From Thiemannella venezuelensis (GTDB lineage Bacteria > Actinomycetota > Actinomycetes > Streptosporangiales > Streptosporangiaceae), in the NCBI RefSeq assembly GCF_014203605.1, contig NZ_JACHJJ010000002.1, positions 62,001 to 126,000 on the forward strand: a stretch of DNA of 64,000 nt, in the 5' to 3' direction. The position numbers and the translations under genes were made by a program. This document shows positions 35,137 through 44,006 of the stretch, one piece after another. Each line of letters opens with the position of its first letter. Within the stretch, counting starts at the first letter, position 1. The notes under the pieces are model-generated. The model saw only the letters and a program-made list of their open reading frames with translations. It ran no database searches and had not been told where the DNA came from.

Positions 35137-35541
35137 TCAGCCCGCAGGGACCGCGGCGACCGCCTCGACCTCGATCAGGATGTCCGGCCGGAACAGGCCG
35201 GCCACCTGCACCAGCGAGCTGGTCGGCGGGCGCTCCAGGTTGACGAACTCGTCCCGTACGGCTCGCACGACGGGCAGCGCCGAGGTGCCGACGACGAAGA
35301 ACGTGAGCTTGAACACGTCGTCCCACGTCGCGCCCGCCGCCTCCAGCGCGGCTCCGACGTTCCGCATGACCAGGCGCGTCTGGGCCTCCCAGTCACCGGC
35401 CGGGGCCGGGGTGCCGTCGGCGGCGATCGGGACCTGGCCCGAGGTCCAGACGAGCCGGCTGCCCGGCGGCACGCTGGCGACGTGGCTGTAGCCGTTGGCC
35501 GGGGGCAGCGTCGGGGGAGTGCTGAAGTCGACGGAGCTCAT
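35137..35541 (-). CDS. RidA-family (YjgF) protein
   Basis: A 134-aa RidA-fold protein. ATG 35541 is preferred over ATG 35547, because GGAAGGA directly abuts the latter but is 6 nt from the former. SGQVPIAADG, TRLVMRNVGAALEAAGATWDDV and the C-terminal DILIEVEAVAAV are typical. The Arg of the archetypal RidA active site is missing from the last segment (IEVEAVA), so it is in one of the Rid subgroups other than imine deaminase RidA. Confidence 0.88.
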   Translation of the reverse strand: MSSVDFSTPPTLPPANGYSHVASVPPGSRLVWTSGQVPIAADGTPAPAGDWEAQTRLVMRNVGAALEAAGATWDDVFKLTFFVVGTSALPVVRAVRDEFVNLERPPTSSLVQVAGLFRPDILIEVEAVAAVPAG

Positions 35542-35583
35542 GGACATTCCTTCCGGGCGCCGGAACCGTTCGCCGGGCGGGCC

Positions 35584-36147
35584 TCAGTCGGCCAGCCGGT
35601 GCAGGACGATCATGCCACCGTACGCGGGGCGGTCGAGGCGCTGGTCCTCGGTCTCGATGTACTCGTCGAGGACCGCGAGGATGCGGCGGTCCAGCTCCTC
35701 GATCTCCTCGGGCGACAGGTGCAGCATGAACCGGGTGAACGTCCGCACGGAGGCCGGGCCCGCCTCGCGCAGTTCGTCCTGGAAGGCCTCGATCGGCGCG
35801 AACGAGGCCTCGGTCCCCTCGCCGGAGAGCGGGTCGTCCAGCCACCACGACCGGCCCGTGGACCGGTAGGGCTTCTCCAGGGCGCCGCTCTCGCCGGTCC
35901 GCACCGGTGCCTGCTGCAGGAAGCCCGCCTCGGTGAGCTGGCGGACGTGGTAGAAGACCGTGCCCGGGTCGCTGCCGAGCCGGTCGGCCAGTTGCTTGTT
36001 CGTCATCTCCCGCTGGGCGCACAGCCGCAGGATGCGCACGCGCAGCGGGTGGGCCAGGGCCTTGGCCTCGCGAACCGTCGCCGCCCGCCGCTGCCGCGGG
36101 TAGGGGGGCCCCTCCGCGGGCGGCCCCCCGGCGTCCTGCTCGTTCAT
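35584..36147 (-). CDS. ArsR-type winged-helix regulator
   Basis: A 187-aa regulator, start ATG 36147 (MNEQ). HTH core AKALAHPLRVRILRLCAQREMTNKQLADRL followed by PGTVFYHVRQLTEAGFL. The C-terminal half (about 100-187) is a helical partner domain (SFAPIEAFQDEL, LHLSPEEIEELDRRILAVLDEY) found in PadR/ArsR-like efflux regulators. Divergent from an MFS exporter; a 7-10-7 inverted repeat between them is the likely operator. In-frame ATGs further upstream would place the start on that repeat. Confidence 0.88.
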   Translation of the reverse strand: MNEQDAGGPPAEGPPYPRQRRAATVREAKALAHPLRVRILRLCAQREMTNKQLADRLGSDPGTVFYHVRQLTEAGFLQQAPVRTGESGALEKPYRSTGRSWWLDDPLSGEGTEASFAPIEAFQDELREAGPASVRTFTRFMLHLSPEEIEELDRRILAVLDEYIETEDQRLDRPAYGGMIVLHRLAD

Positions 36148-36180
36148 GGGTACAAGATAGCCCGGATCCATATCCTTCAC

Positions 36181-36204
36181 ATCGATTGATTTTTCCAAAT
36201 CGAT
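36181..36204. promoter_or_regulatory. Operator between ArsR-type regulator and MFS exporter
   Basis: ATCGATT (36181-36187) and AATCGAT (36198-36204) form a perfect inverted repeat with a 10-bp spacer, 16 bp before the MFS start (36221) and 33 bp before the regulator start. Confidence 0.6.
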
Positions 36205-36220
36205 CTGAAACTCTCAATTC

Positions 36221-37513
36221 ATGGCAGCGGATGACCGGACGGCAGGTGACCGGACAGGGGACGGCCGGCAGAGGGCGGCCCGCGACGGGCCTCCTCCGCT
36301 GGGGGCCGCGTTCTGGCGGTTGTGGACGTCGGCCGCCCTGTCCAACCTGGCCGACGGGATCTTCAAGGTCGCGCTGCCGCTGGTGGCCGTCCGCTTCACG
36401 GACTCTCCCACGCTGATCGCGGGGCTGACCTTCGCGCTGACGCTCCCGTGGCTGTTCTTCGCGCTGCCCGCCGGCGCGCTCGCCGACCGGCTCGACCGCC
36501 GCCGGATGATGCTCGGCGCCAACACCGTCCGGGCCGTGCTGCCGGCCGTACTCGCCGTGGCCGCGCTGACCGGCGCCGGCTCGCTGTGGGTCCTGTACGC
36601 CGTGGCGGTCTGCGTCGGCGTCACCGAGACGGTCTACGACACCTCGGCGCAGTCGATCCTGCCGCAGGTCGTCCCGCGCGAGCGGCTCTCGCGCGCCAAC
36701 GGGCGCCTGCACGCGGCCGAGCTGACCGCCAACGAGTTCGTCGGCCCTCCTCTGGGCGGCTTCCTGGTGGCGGCCGCCGCGGCGGCGGCGTTCGCCGCGC
36801 CCGTGGCGCTGTGGGCGGCCGCCGTGGCGGCGCTGCTGCTCGTGCGCGGCCCGTTCCGGATCGAGCGGGAGCGGAACACCACCGTGCGCGGCGACATCGC
36901 CGAAGGACTGCGCTTCCTGCGGCGCCACCGGCTCCTGCGGACGCTCGCCGCCATGGTGGGCGTCGCCAACTTCGCCACGAGCGCCACCTGGGCGGTCCTG
37001 GTCCTGTACGCGGTGGGTCCCGGGTCCGCGATGGGGTTGTCCGAACCGGCCTACGGACTGCTGCTCACCGCCGCCGCGGCGGGCAGCCTGGTCGGCTCCC
37101 TGGTCGCCGAGCGGGTCGAGCGCGCGCTCGGGCGCGCCCGCTCACTGGCGCTGACCGTCCTCGTCGGCGTGCCCTTCCTCGGCGCCCCGGCCGTGACGGC
37201 GGACCCGTTCGCGATCGGGGCCGCGTTCTTCGCTGGGGGGCTGTCCATCGCGGTCTGGAACGTCATCACGGTGTCGCTGCGGCAGCGGGTCACCCCCGAC
37301 CGGCTGCTCGGGCGCGTCAACAGCGTCTACCGGCTCCTCGCCTGGGGCACCATGCCGCTGGGGGCCGCCGCGGGCGGCCTGCTCGCCCAGTTCTCCGGGC
37401 TCCGCGCGGTGTTTGCCGCCATGGCGCTGCTGACGCTCGCCCGGCTCGCCGGCATGCTAGTGGTGACCGACAGGGCCATGGACGCGGCGGAACGCGACGC
37501 CGGCCGCTCCTGA
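36221..37513 (+). CDS. MFS exporter (MFS_3/enterobactin-exporter-like)
   Basis: A 430-aa transporter with 12 hydrophobic helices after a 25-residue polar start. Loop 2 signature GALADRLDRRRMML and ERLSRANGRLHAAELTANEFVGPPLGG (helix 5 region) are typical of the MFS_3 branch, which contains macrolide and siderophore exporters. Divergent ArsR-type regulator suggests substrate-induced expression. Drug or secondary-metabolite efflux is the best guess. Confidence 0.88.
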   Translation: MAADDRTAGDRTGDGRQRAARDGPPPLGAAFWRLWTSAALSNLADGIFKVALPLVAVRFTDSPTLIAGLTFALTLPWLFFALPAGALADRLDRRRMMLGANTVRAVLPAVLAVAALTGAGSLWVLYAVAVCVGVTETVYDTSAQSILPQVVPRERLSRANGRLHAAELTANEFVGPPLGGFLVAAAAAAAFAAPVALWAAAVAALLLVRGPFRIERERNTTVRGDIAEGLRFLRRHRLLRTLAAMVGVANFATSATWAVLVLYAVGPGSAMGLSEPAYGLLLTAAAAGSLVGSLVAERVERALGRARSLALTVLVGVPFLGAPAVTADPFAIGAAFFAGGLSIAVWNVITVSLRQRVTPDRLLGRVNSVYRLLAWGTMPLGAAAGGLLAQFSGLRAVFAAMALLTLARLAGMLVVTDRAMDAAERDAGRS

Positions 37514-37634
37514 GCCGGCGGCTCCCGCACCCGGCCGGTCCGCGAGATGCCAGCTCCGGCCCGGCGGGCGGCCCCATGCCCGCCGGAATGCGTTGAGCAT
37601 GGTCCGGAAAGCCGCACTGTGTCAGCATCGCCCC

Positions 37635-38420
37635 GTGACAATCTTCCTGGAAGAAACAGGCCCTGACCGCGCTCCTGCCGTCGTCCTCCTCCACGGAGCC
37701 GGTGCCGGCGGCTGGATGTGGAAGCGGCAGGCCGAGGCACTGCGGGACGCCTTCCGTGTCCTGGTGCCGGACCTGCCAGGTCATGGGCGCAGCAATGCCG
37801 TCGCCTGGGAGTCGGTCGCGGACACCGCCGAGCACATCGCTGAGATGATCAGGAAGGGGAGCGGAACCGGCCGTGCGCACGTGGTCGGGCTGTCGCTGGG
37901 AGGCTATCTCGCTGCGCACCTCGCCGCGACGCGACCGGATGTGGTCGAGACCGCCGTGGTCAGCGGAGTGAACGTCCTGCCCTTCCCCCGCCCGGCCATG
38001 ATGCGGTTCATGGGCAGAGCCATGGCGCCCCTGATGACCTGGGGCCCGATGATCAACGCCAACGCGCGGGCGCTGCGAGTGCCGCCGGAGGACCGCGACG
38101 CCTATCGCGAGGCCGCACGCGCGATGTCGCGCGCAGCGTTCCTGCGCATCGGCGATGAGCTGATGGATTTCCGTGTGCCCCCGGAGGCGGCCGACTCGCC
38201 GTGCCCGCTGCTGGCGGTGGCGGGGGAACGCGAGCAGGACCTCATTCTGCGGTCGCTTCCTCACCTGGCCGGATCGTTCCCGGCGGGTAAGGCATGGATC
38301 GTGCCTGGGGTGGGCCATGGCTGGAACGGTGAGACTCCGGACCTGTTCGCGGCGATGGTCCGCGCCCATGCTGCAGGAGAGAACCCGCCACAGAGCTTCC
38401 ATCCTGTGCCGGCGACGTAG
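37635..38420 (+). CDS. Alpha/beta hydrolase
   Basis: A 261-aa hydrolase, GTG 37635 chosen as the domain begins there (TIFLEETGPDRAPAVVLLHGAG). Nucleophile motif GLSLGG (Ser near 93), HGxGHG region VLVPDLPGHGRS, acid region LLAVAGERE, and catalytic His in GVGHGWN. Codon use is less GC-biased than the neighbours (e.g. the 38340-38420 segment), hinting at a separate origin. An ATG at 37599 is an alternative start. Substrate unknown. Confidence 0.82.
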   Translation: MTIFLEETGPDRAPAVVLLHGAGAGGWMWKRQAEALRDAFRVLVPDLPGHGRSNAVAWESVADTAEHIAEMIRKGSGTGRAHVVGLSLGGYLAAHLAATRPDVVETAVVSGVNVLPFPRPAMMRFMGRAMAPLMTWGPMINANARALRVPPEDRDAYREAARAMSRAAFLRIGDELMDFRVPPEAADSPCPLLAVAGEREQDLILRSLPHLAGSFPAGKAWIVPGVGHGWNGETPDLFAAMVRAHAAGENPPQSFHPVPAT

Positions 38421-38486
38421 GCCGGCCCCGGGGGAGAACGCATTGAAGGAGACCAACGCCTCTTCTGTCACGATTACCGCAGGGTG

Positions 38487-38528
38487 TTGCAGGTCACAGA
38501 ATCCGGTTCTAGTGTGGCCGCAGGTCAC
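38487..38528 (+). promoter_or_regulatory. Promoter with flanking 9-bp direct repeats before the GMC oxidase
   Basis: TTGCAG (38487-38492), 17-nt spacer and TAGTGT (38510-38515) form a sigma70-like promoter. GCAGGTCAC occurs at 38489-38497 and 38520-38528, 31 bp apart (three helical turns), bracketing the -10: a plausible activator or repressor site. Confidence 0.45.
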
Positions 38529-38571
38529 CCGCTCGGGCGGGCGGGAACCGCCCACTCTCTACGGAGGACCC

Positions 38572-40524
38572 GTGCCTGCTCTCACTCCCGTCCAGCGCGA
38601 CGTGCTGCGCGCGCTGGTGGACACCGCCGTCCCGGCGATCGAGGCCGAGGACGACCCGACCGGCTTCTGGGCGACCCCCGGCTCCGCGACCGGCGCCGAC
38701 GAGGCGCTGGCCCAGTACCTGGAGACCCTTCCCGAGGCGGACCGGACGGGCGTCGCGCAACTGCTCGACGGCCTGGCGATGCTCGGCTTCCAGCACCAGG
38801 GCCGGGCGACCCGCGAGGGCATGCTCGCCACCGCCATGGCGCTCGCCCCCGAGGCGCTCGTCGCCGTCTCCACCCTGCGCGGCGGCGCGTGCATGCTCGC
38901 CCACTCGATCACGGACGCCGAGGGCCGCAACCCGTTCTGGGCGCAGTACGGCTACCCCGGGCCGCAGATCACGCCGCCGCGGGACGAGCCGTACATCACC
39001 CCGCACGTCCCGGCCGACGGCGAGGTGATCGAGGCCGACGTCGTGGTCGTCGGCTCCGGAGCGGGCGGCGGAACGATCGCCGGGGTGCTCGCCGCGGCGG
39101 GCAGGAGCGTCGTCGTGCTGGAGGCGGGCGGCGCCACCAGCGAGCGGGACTACCGCCAGCTGGAGGCCGAGGGCAAGGAGATGATGTACCGGGGCGGGCT
39201 CTCGGTCTCCGCCGACGGCAACGTCGGCCTGCTCGCCGGGTACACGCTGGGCGGCGGCACCACGATCAACTGGCACAACTGCGTACGGCCCAGCGACGCG
39301 GTGCGCCGCGAGTGGGCCCGGGAGCACGGGCTGGACGGCCTCGACACCGCAGAGTTCGACCGCCACCTGGAGGCGGTCCTCGCGCGGATGGGCGCCAACG
39401 ACCGGTGCAGCGACTTCAACGGCCCGCACCAGCGCATGGCCGAGGGGGCCAAGGCCCTCGGCTGGTCGATGCACACCGCGGTGCGCAACGTGGACGAGGC
39501 GACCTACGACCCGGTGGCCGCCGGGTACACCCAGTTCGGCGACCCGAGCGGGAGCAAGCGCGGCACCCTCACCACCTACCTGCGCGACGTCTACGACCAC
39601 GGCGCGAAGATCCTCGTCCGCACCCGCGCCGACCGGGTCCTGACCGAGGGCGGCCGGGCCGTCGGCGTCGAGGCCGTCCACACCGACCCGGGCAGCGGCG
39701 AGACCCGCCGGGTGACGGTCCGCGCCGCCGACGTCGTCGTGGCCTGCGGCGCGCTGGAGACCCCGGCGCTGCTGCTCCGCTCGGGCATCGGCGGGCCGGC
39801 CGTCGGCCACAACCTCTACCTGCACCCCAGCGCGGGCATCTTCGGCGTCTACCCCGAGGACCAGCGCGCCTGGTGGGGGCCGCCGCAGGCCGCCATCATG
39901 GACGAGTTCCGCGACCTGGGAGACGGGTACGGCCTGCTGGTCGAGGGCTCGCACTACTACACCGGCGTCTTCGCCTTCCAGCTCGCGCGGCGCGACGGCC
40001 GGGAGGCCAAGGAGGCGATGAGCAAGCTCGGCCGGATGGCCGACTTCCTGTTCGTCCTGCGCGACCACGCCGGCGGGCGGGTGACGATCGACGGCGACGG
40101 CGAGGCGGTGCACACCTACGCCCTCACCGACGAGCGCGACGTCGCCGCCTACCGCAAGGGCCTGCGCATCCTGGCCGAGCTGCACCTGGCCGCCGGGGCC
40201 GAGGAGCTCTGGTTCGGCGCCACCCCGCCGGTGTTCCGGCGCGGCGACGACTTCGAGGCCTGGATGGCGAACCTGGACGCGACGCACATCGGCGCGGGCG
40301 GGCTGTTCATGGGCAGCGCCCACCAGATGGGCACCGCACGCATGGGCACCGACCCGCAGACCTCCGTCGCCAAGCCGACCGGTGAGCTGCACGACGTCGC
40401 CGGCGTCTGGATCGGCGACACCAGCGCCTTCCCCACGCCGTCGGGCGCCAACCCGATGCTCACCTGCATGGCCCTGGCCCGCCGTACGGCCGGGCACATC
40501 GCCGGGCACACCACCGCGGCCTGA
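38572..40524 (+). CDS. GMC-family alcohol oxidoreductase (long-chain alcohol oxidase-like)
   Basis: A 650-aa flavoprotein, start GTG 38572 after CGGAGG. The N-terminal about 140 residues form a helical domain as in fatty-alcohol oxidases; the FAD motif VVVGSGAGGGTIAGVLAAAG starts near 158, followed by VVLEAGG and GGGTTINWHNCVRP. The C-terminus has GSAHQMGTARMGTDP and DTSAFPTPSGANPMLT, holding the catalytic His and Asn region. It likely oxidises a long-chain or steroidal alcohol to the aldehyde, which the next gene's enzyme would convert to the acid. Confidence 0.9.
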   Translation: MPALTPVQRDVLRALVDTAVPAIEAEDDPTGFWATPGSATGADEALAQYLETLPEADRTGVAQLLDGLAMLGFQHQGRATREGMLATAMALAPEALVAVSTLRGGACMLAHSITDAEGRNPFWAQYGYPGPQITPPRDEPYITPHVPADGEVIEADVVVVGSGAGGGTIAGVLAAAGRSVVVLEAGGATSERDYRQLEAEGKEMMYRGGLSVSADGNVGLLAGYTLGGGTTINWHNCVRPSDAVRREWAREHGLDGLDTAEFDRHLEAVLARMGANDRCSDFNGPHQRMAEGAKALGWSMHTAVRNVDEATYDPVAAGYTQFGDPSGSKRGTLTTYLRDVYDHGAKILVRTRADRVLTEGGRAVGVEAVHTDPGSGETRRVTVRAADVVVACGALETPALLLRSGIGGPAVGHNLYLHPSAGIFGVYPEDQRAWWGPPQAAIMDEFRDLGDGYGLLVEGSHYYTGVFAFQLARRDGREAKEAMSKLGRMADFLFVLRDHAGGRVTIDGDGEAVHTYALTDERDVAAYRKGLRILAELHLAAGAEELWFGATPPVFRRGDDFEAWMANLDATHIGAGGLFMGSAHQMGTARMGTDPQTSVAKPTGELHDVAGVWIGDTSAFPTPSGANPMLTCMALARRTAGHIAGHTTAA

Positions 40525-40537
40525 AAGCGAGCGAGAC

Positions 40538-41983
40538 ATGACCGCCCCAGAGCTCAACCACACCCGCGACCGCATCTACGTCGACGGCGCCTGGATCCCC
40601 TCGACCGGCGCCGGCACGCTCCCGGTCGTCAACCCCTTCACCGAGCAGGTCATCGGCACCGTGCCCGAGGGCACCGCCGAGGACGTCGACCGCGCGGCCC
40701 GCGCCGCGGCCCGCGCCCTGCCCGGCTGGTCGGCCACCCCTCTGGCCGACCGGGTCAAGGCCTGCGCGGCGATCGCGGAAGGGCTCAAGACCCGTGCCCA
40801 GGAGATCGCCCTGACGGCCTCCCGGGAGATGGGCGCGCCCTGGCAGCTCGCCGTCATGGTCCAGGCGGGCCTGCCGGTCATCGACTTCGCCTCCATGGAG
40901 GACGTCGCCGGCCAGGTCGAGTGGGAGCGCCGGTCCGGCAACTCCGTGCTCGTCCGGCAGCCGGTCGGCGTGGTCGGCGCGATCACGCCGTGGAACTACC
41001 CGCTCCACCAGATCGCGGCCAAGGTCGCCCCGGCCCTGGTCGCCGGGTGCCCGGTCGTGGTCAAGCCGTCCGAGCTGGTGCCCGGCGTCGCCTACCTGCT
41101 CGCCGAGATCATCGACGCGGCGGGCCTGCCGCCCGGCGTGTTCAACCTGGTCACCGGGACCGGCCCGGTGGTCGGCGAGGCGATCGTGGCGCACCCGGCG
41201 GTCGACATGGTCTCCTTCACCGGCTCCACCCGCGCCGGGCGGCGGGTCGCCGAGCTGGCCGCCGCCGCACCCAAGCGCACCTCGCTGGAGCTCGGCGGCA
41301 AGTCGGCCAGCGTGCTGCTCGACGACCTGTCGGCCGACGGGTTCGGCAACGCCGTGGCGGGCTCGCTGACCGGCTGCCTGATCAACAGCGGGCAGACGTG
41401 CAGCGCCACCACCCGGCTGCTGGTGCCCCGCGCCCGGCTGGCCGAGGCCGAGGAACTGCTCAGCCTCTTCGCCCAGTTCGCGACCGTCGGCGACCCGATG
41501 GACCCGGCCACCCAGCAGGGCCCGCTGGTCAGCAGGGTCCAGCAGGAGCGCGTGCGCGCCTACATCCGCGAGGCGGTCGACGACGGCGCCCGGCTCGTCG
41601 CGGGCGGCCCCGAGCAGCCGGAGACCGCCCCCACCGGCTTCTTCGTCAAGCCCACCGTCCTGGTCGCCGAGGCCGGTGCGCGCATCGAGCAGGAGGAGGT
41701 CTTCGGGCCGGTCCTCACCGTCGTCCCGTACGACGGCGGCGACGACGAGGCGCTCGCCGTCGCCAACGGCACGCCGTACGGCCTGTCCGGCGCGGTGTGG
41801 GCGGGCGACCTCGAACGGGCCACCGCCTTCGCCCGGCGGATGCGGACCGGCCAGGTCGCGGTCAACGGCGGCGCCTTCAATCCGACCGCCCCCTTCGGCG
41901 GCTTCGGGCAGAGCGGCTACGGCCGCGAGCTCGGCCCGCTGGGCATCGAGGAGTTCACCGCCGTGACGTCCCTGCAGTACTAG
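40538..41983 (+). CDS. Aldehyde dehydrogenase
   Basis: A 481-aa ALDH, 13 nt after the GMC oxidase gene. [37 protein letters not shown] and nucleophile C288 in SGQTC are intact, followed by [13 protein letters not shown]. Operon partner of the alcohol oxidase, so the pair should run alcohol to aldehyde to carboxylic acid. Confidence 0.93.
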   Translation: MTAPELNHTRDRIYVDGAWIPSTGAGTLPVVNPFTEQVIGTVPEGTAEDVDRAARAAARALPGWSATPLADRVKACAAIAEGLKTRAQEIALTASREMGAPWQLAVMVQAGLPVIDFASMEDVAGQVEWERRSGNSVLVRQPVGVVGAITPWNYPLHQIAAKVAPALVAGCPVVVKPSELVPGVAYLLAEIIDAAGLPPGVFNLVTGTGPVVGEAIVAHPAVDMVSFTGSTRAGRRVAELAAAAPKRTSLELGGKSASVLLDDLSADGFGNAVAGSLTGCLINSGQTCSATTRLLVPRARLAEAEELLSLFAQFATVGDPMDPATQQGPLVSRVQQERVRAYIREAVDDGARLVAGGPEQPETAPTGFFVKPTVLVAEAGARIEQEEVFGPVLTVVPYDGGDDEALAVANGTPYGLSGAVWAGDLERATAFARRMRTGQVAVNGGAFNPTAPFGGFGQSGYGRELGPLGIEEFTAVTSLQY

Positions 41984-42000
41984 GAGATTTTTCCGGAAAA

Positions 42001-42028
42001 GGGCCGCGCATCGTCTGACGCGTGGCCC
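42001..42028 (+). terminator. Hairpin after the GMC-ALDH operon
   Basis: GGGCCGCGC (42001-42009) pairs with GCGTGGCCC (42020-42028), one G-U pair, 18 nt after the ALDH stop. A palindrome TTTTCCGGAAAA (41989-42000) precedes it. Confidence 0.55.
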
Positions 42029-42150
42029 GTCCGACCACCGGGTTCGCGCCACACAGGTTAAAGGCCGGGCTGAGGGCTTGTTCTGAGACATATCCGTGAT
42101 CAAGGCCCGGCAGAATCTCCCTCCCTGTATCGGTCTGGGAGGAAATTACT

Positions 42151-42978
42151 GTGAAGCGAATGATCGCATGTGTCGCTGCGGCCACGGCCGCCGCATCCGT
42201 GGCCGCGGCACCCGTCCAGGCCGCCTCCGCGGATCCGGTCAAGGCGTTGAAGAGCCAGCTCGTCGCAGGAAGAGGAGTGAAGTTCACGGACGTCTCCTCC
42301 CTGGTCTCGTTCACCGGGACCACGTCCTTCCTCAAGCGCACCGGGTCCTTCCAGTTCGGCAGGGCCGGGATTGCCGCCTCCGACGTCAGCGCGGGGCTCA
42401 CCGCTGACGAGCCGTCTGGCATGCCCCCCAGCATCATCCTGCCGACCCTGGAAAAGCCGGAGCGGACGATCAGGATCGGCACCACCAGCTACTACTCCGG
42501 TGGCCCTTGGGCGCCGCCGAAGGGCAAGACCTGGGTCAAGCACCGGAACGGCATGAGCGCCGGCTTCAGCGGCACGGACAGTCAGATGGTGAACGCGGCC
42601 GAGCCGGGGACCCTGAAGCTCCTGATCGCGAAGGGGAAGCGAGAGGGGCGCACCTACTCGGGCGCGATCAGCCTCGGCGCGCTGGAGAAGGTCTCCCCCT
42701 GGTTGCAGCACGTCCAGGTGACCGGAATGTCAGAGAGCACCAAGAAGGACGTAGTGCGCTTCAGGCTCACTCTGGGCCCCGGTCTGCTCCCCCAGCGACT
42801 GGTCACCGTCTACCCGAGCAGCCACGTCAGCGCGGCGGTGGGGGAGGACAGGAAGATCAGTGTCGAGACCCGTTACACCGGGTGGGGAAGCCGGGTGACC
42901 GTCAAGGCGCCTCCGGCGAGCAAGACGGTGGACGCGGGGAAGGGCGAGCCGACCGTCCGCGGCGGCGGCCGGGGTTAG
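42151..42978 (+). CDS. Secreted protein, unknown function
   Basis: A 275-aa exported protein, start GTG 42151 after GGGAGGAAA. Signal peptide about 1-25 (CVAAATAAASVAAAPVQAA, no lipobox Cys after it). The rest is a soluble beta-rich domain (VKFTDVSSLVSFTG, TIRIGTTSYYSGGPWAPPKGKTWVKH, KLLIAKGK, VRFRLTLGPGLLPQR, ISVETRYTGWG). The layout recalls the LppX/LprG-like lipid-binding folds or sigma-regulator lipoproteins of actinobacteria, but I cannot confirm a family. Flanked by unrelated genes. Confidence 0.75.
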   Translation: MKRMIACVAAATAAASVAAAPVQAASADPVKALKSQLVAGRGVKFTDVSSLVSFTGTTSFLKRTGSFQFGRAGIAASDVSAGLTADEPSGMPPSIILPTLEKPERTIRIGTTSYYSGGPWAPPKGKTWVKHRNGMSAGFSGTDSQMVNAAEPGTLKLLIAKGKREGRTYSGAISLGALEKVSPWLQHVQVTGMSESTKKDVVRFRLTLGPGLLPQRLVTVYPSSHVSAAVGEDRKISVETRYTGWGSRVTVKAPPASKTVDAGKGEPTVRGGGRG

Positions 42979-43051
42979 GGAGGTAGAGGGATCGAAACGA
43001 CCCCCGGGAGGGAGCGGCGGCCCCGCTCCCCCCGGAGCCCTCCCCGGCGGA

Positions 43052-43849
43052 TCAGGCCACCCGGGAGGCCGGTGCCGTGAAGGTGTTGCAGGCGCCGGGG
43101 GATTGGGCGTCGAAACCGCGCTTCAACCAGTAGATCCGGTTCTTCGTCGTACCCTCCCCCTTGGTGTCGCTCCCCATGGAGTGCCGGTTGACGAAGAAGT
43201 CCGAGCCGTACTTCTGCGTATGGCCCAGGGAGTCCCAGACGCTCCCGACGAAGGCGCCGGCGAAGCAGATGTTCTGCAGCGAGACCTTGCTGCTCAGGGA
43301 GAGGGCCTTGGCCTTGGACAACTTCTTGGCGGTTCTGGCCTCCTGGCCGAGAACGCCGATCAGCCGCTGAACGTGGTAGCCGTACGCGATGGACAGGCTT
43401 TCCAGCATCTGCGGTGAGTTACGTTCATTCGATATGCCGTACTCGTTGACCATCAGGTAGACGGTCTTATTCTTCTGGCAGTACAGGCCGAACGTGTCGC
43501 CCGGGCGGTAGGCGCCGCAGGCGGTCTTGACGCGGTTCCCGTAAGCGACTGCGATCTCCGGTTCCGTGAACGGGATCCCGGATTTCTTCAGTTGCGCCTT
43601 CCACGCTTTGCCGAGGCAGGCCGACATGGCTTCGGCATAAAGCCGGACGGAGTCGATGTCGCCGCCCCGAATGGTCGGCTCCTCGCAGGTCTGAGCGGGG
43701 AACGTGCCGGACTTGTAGACCGGGTTCCCAGTGAGGGCGGCGTTTCCCGTCGGGACGGGTCCGGTTGATTCCGCGCTCGCCGTCCCGGCACCGATGAGGG
43801 GCATGCTCATAAGTGCACCGGCCGTCAAAGTGGCAAAAATGATACGCAT
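43052..43849 (-). CDS. Secreted neutral zinc metallopeptidase homologue, catalytically degenerate
   Basis: A 265-aa exported protein (signal peptide about 1-26) of the putative neutral zinc metallopeptidase family (YpfJ-like). Family landmarks remain: NKTVYL, GYHVQRLIGVLG, ICFAGAFVGS, W..RGF and the C-terminal CNTF. The HExxH motif is replaced by I154-A-Y-G-Y158: both zinc His and the catalytic Glu are gone, and the later zinc Glu (ELQADC in active members) is Ser 190. It cannot be a peptidase of this type and may be a binding or inhibitor protein. Confidence 0.8.
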   Translation of the reverse strand: MRIIFATLTAGALMSMPLIGAGTASAESTGPVPTGNAALTGNPVYKSGTFPAQTCEEPTIRGGDIDSVRLYAEAMSACLGKAWKAQLKKSGIPFTEPEIAVAYGNRVKTACGAYRPGDTFGLYCQKNKTVYLMVNEYGISNERNSPQMLESLSIAYGYHVQRLIGVLGQEARTAKKLSKAKALSLSSKVSLQNICFAGAFVGSVWDSLGHTQKYGSDFFVNRHSMGSDTKGEGTTKNRIYWLKRGFDAQSPGACNTFTAPASRVA

Positions 43850-44006
43850 GACAGCGAACCCTACTAAGAAATCTCGCCTCGGGTTTTCCGGGGCGATCCG
43901 CGCGGCCTCCCCGCCCCGAGACGCGGTGAGCTGCGCGGCCTCCCCGCTCCGGGAGCCCCGATCCGTTCCGGCCGCGGGTTCGCTGCCTGCCTTCCCGCTC
44001 TGCGGC

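Noticed and set aside
37593-38420. Alpha/beta hydrolase gene as part of a mobile island
   Set aside because: Codon use is a little less GC-biased, but there are no repeats, integrase or tRNA, so transfer is not supported.
38498-38512. KstR-like site AGAATCCGGTTCTA upstream of the GMC oxidase
   Set aside because: AGAA and TTCT are five bases apart instead of four and the AAC/GTT core is broken, so it does not fit the KstR consensus.
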